Assembly: GCA_017463615.1 (NCBI GenBank)
Contig: JAFTOU010000016.1
Span: 1 to 64,000, forward strand
Direction: 5' to 3'
Length of the DNA stretch: 64,000 nt
Source of the DNA: Alistipes sp.
Lineage (GTDB): Bacteria > Bacteroidota > Bacteroidia > Bacteroidales > Rikenellaceae
Below the pieces are notes generated by a model that worked only from the letters and a program-made list of their open reading frames with translations, searched no databases and was not told the origin of the DNA. The translations under genes were made by a program, and so were the position numbers. Shown piece after piece: positions 63,811 to 64,000 of the stretch (within the stretch, counting starts at the first letter, position 1; each line of letters begins with the position of its first letter).

Positions 63811-64000
63811 TTACTTTACCTTAGCAGTGAAAGTCTTCGCAGGCTTGAAAGCTGGAATCTTGTGCTCAGGGATAGTGATAGTTGTGTTCTTAGAGATGTT
63901 GCGAGCAACCTTCTCAGCGCGGGTCTTAACGATGAAAGAACCGAAACCACGGAGGTATACATTCTCACCACGGCTCAAAGAGTCCTTTACCTCCTCCATA
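63811..64000 (-). CDS. HU-family DNA-binding protein (partial)
   Basis: The C-terminal two-thirds of an HU/IHF-type protein; the start lies beyond the window. The visible part reads MEEVKDSLSRGENVYLRGFG and then SFIVKTRAEKVARNISKNTT, followed by IPEHKIPAFKPAKTF; the DNA-intercalating arm has the A-F-K-P-A-K-TF motif. HU bends and compacts DNA. It is upstream of and probably co-transcribed with the small basic ribosomal protein. Confidence 0.93.
   Translation of the reverse strand, partial: MEEVKDSLSRGENVYLRGFGSFIVKTRAEKVARNISKNTTITIPEHKIPAFKPAKTFTAKVK

Overview
The window comes from a Bacteroidales chromosome, and an Alistipes-like (Rikenellaceae) source is my best guess. The signs are Bacteroidetes-type promoters (TTTG, 19-20 bases, TAnnTTTG), a UpxY-type antiterminator heading a polysaccharide locus, a Bacteroidetes-style LptC, many lipoproteins, and the arrangement of a 29-residue AURKAIP1/COX24-type basic protein next to an HU gene and RNase G. 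I see no rRNA, tRNA, CRISPR array or complete insertion sequence.

Layout. 1-4527 is accessory: the end of an unknown gene, an RNase H, a thioredoxin-like lipoprotein, then an operon of PfkB-type kinase, ADP-ribosyltransferase-fold protein and NADAR protein, which looks like an ADP-ribosylation module. 4572-12271 is the PBP1C / alpha-2-macroglobulin pair. 12613-18044 is a minus-strand run of small, mostly unfamiliar genes, among them an ADP-ribosylglycohydrolase, a protein resembling a free-standing FtsZ C-terminal domain, a HAD phosphatase and an L,D-transpeptidase. 18254-22077 has two secreted proteins and a regulatory operon (LytTR protein, phosphodiester-glycosidase-like protein, sigma factor, HELTH membrane protein). 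22213-30132 is mixed metabolism: phosphoesterase, acyltransferase, M28 peptidase, a NifX-like/DUF4405/rubredoxin redox operon, acyl-CoA synthetase and QueG.

30133-40525 is a Wzx/Wzy polysaccharide locus on the minus strand, transcribed from upxY through ugd, a UDP-glucuronate 4-epimerase, flippase, polymerase, three glycosyltransferases, a sugar dehydratase/epimerase-type enzyme and a WecA-type initiating transferase. 40848-49174 is housekeeping on the plus strand: groES-groEL behind a sigma-54-type promoter, rimP-nusA-infB behind its own promoter and leader hairpin, and an acetyl-CoA hydrolase/CoA-transferase. 49522-57945 holds a small lipoprotein and an envelope-assembly operon on the minus strand (coaX, outer membrane protein, TPR protein, lptC, CNNM/CBS protein, PpiD-like foldase). 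58247-64000 carries mfd, rng, the small basic ribosomal-type protein and the end of an HU gene.

Non-coding structure is unusually rich. Two roughly 130-base elements (27333-27464 and 50088-50217) share loop sequences while their helices differ by compensatory changes, and their G-U pairs imply an RNA read from the plus strand. Heptameric GGCTATT-type repeats recur in five intergenic gaps, one of them between groES and groEL.
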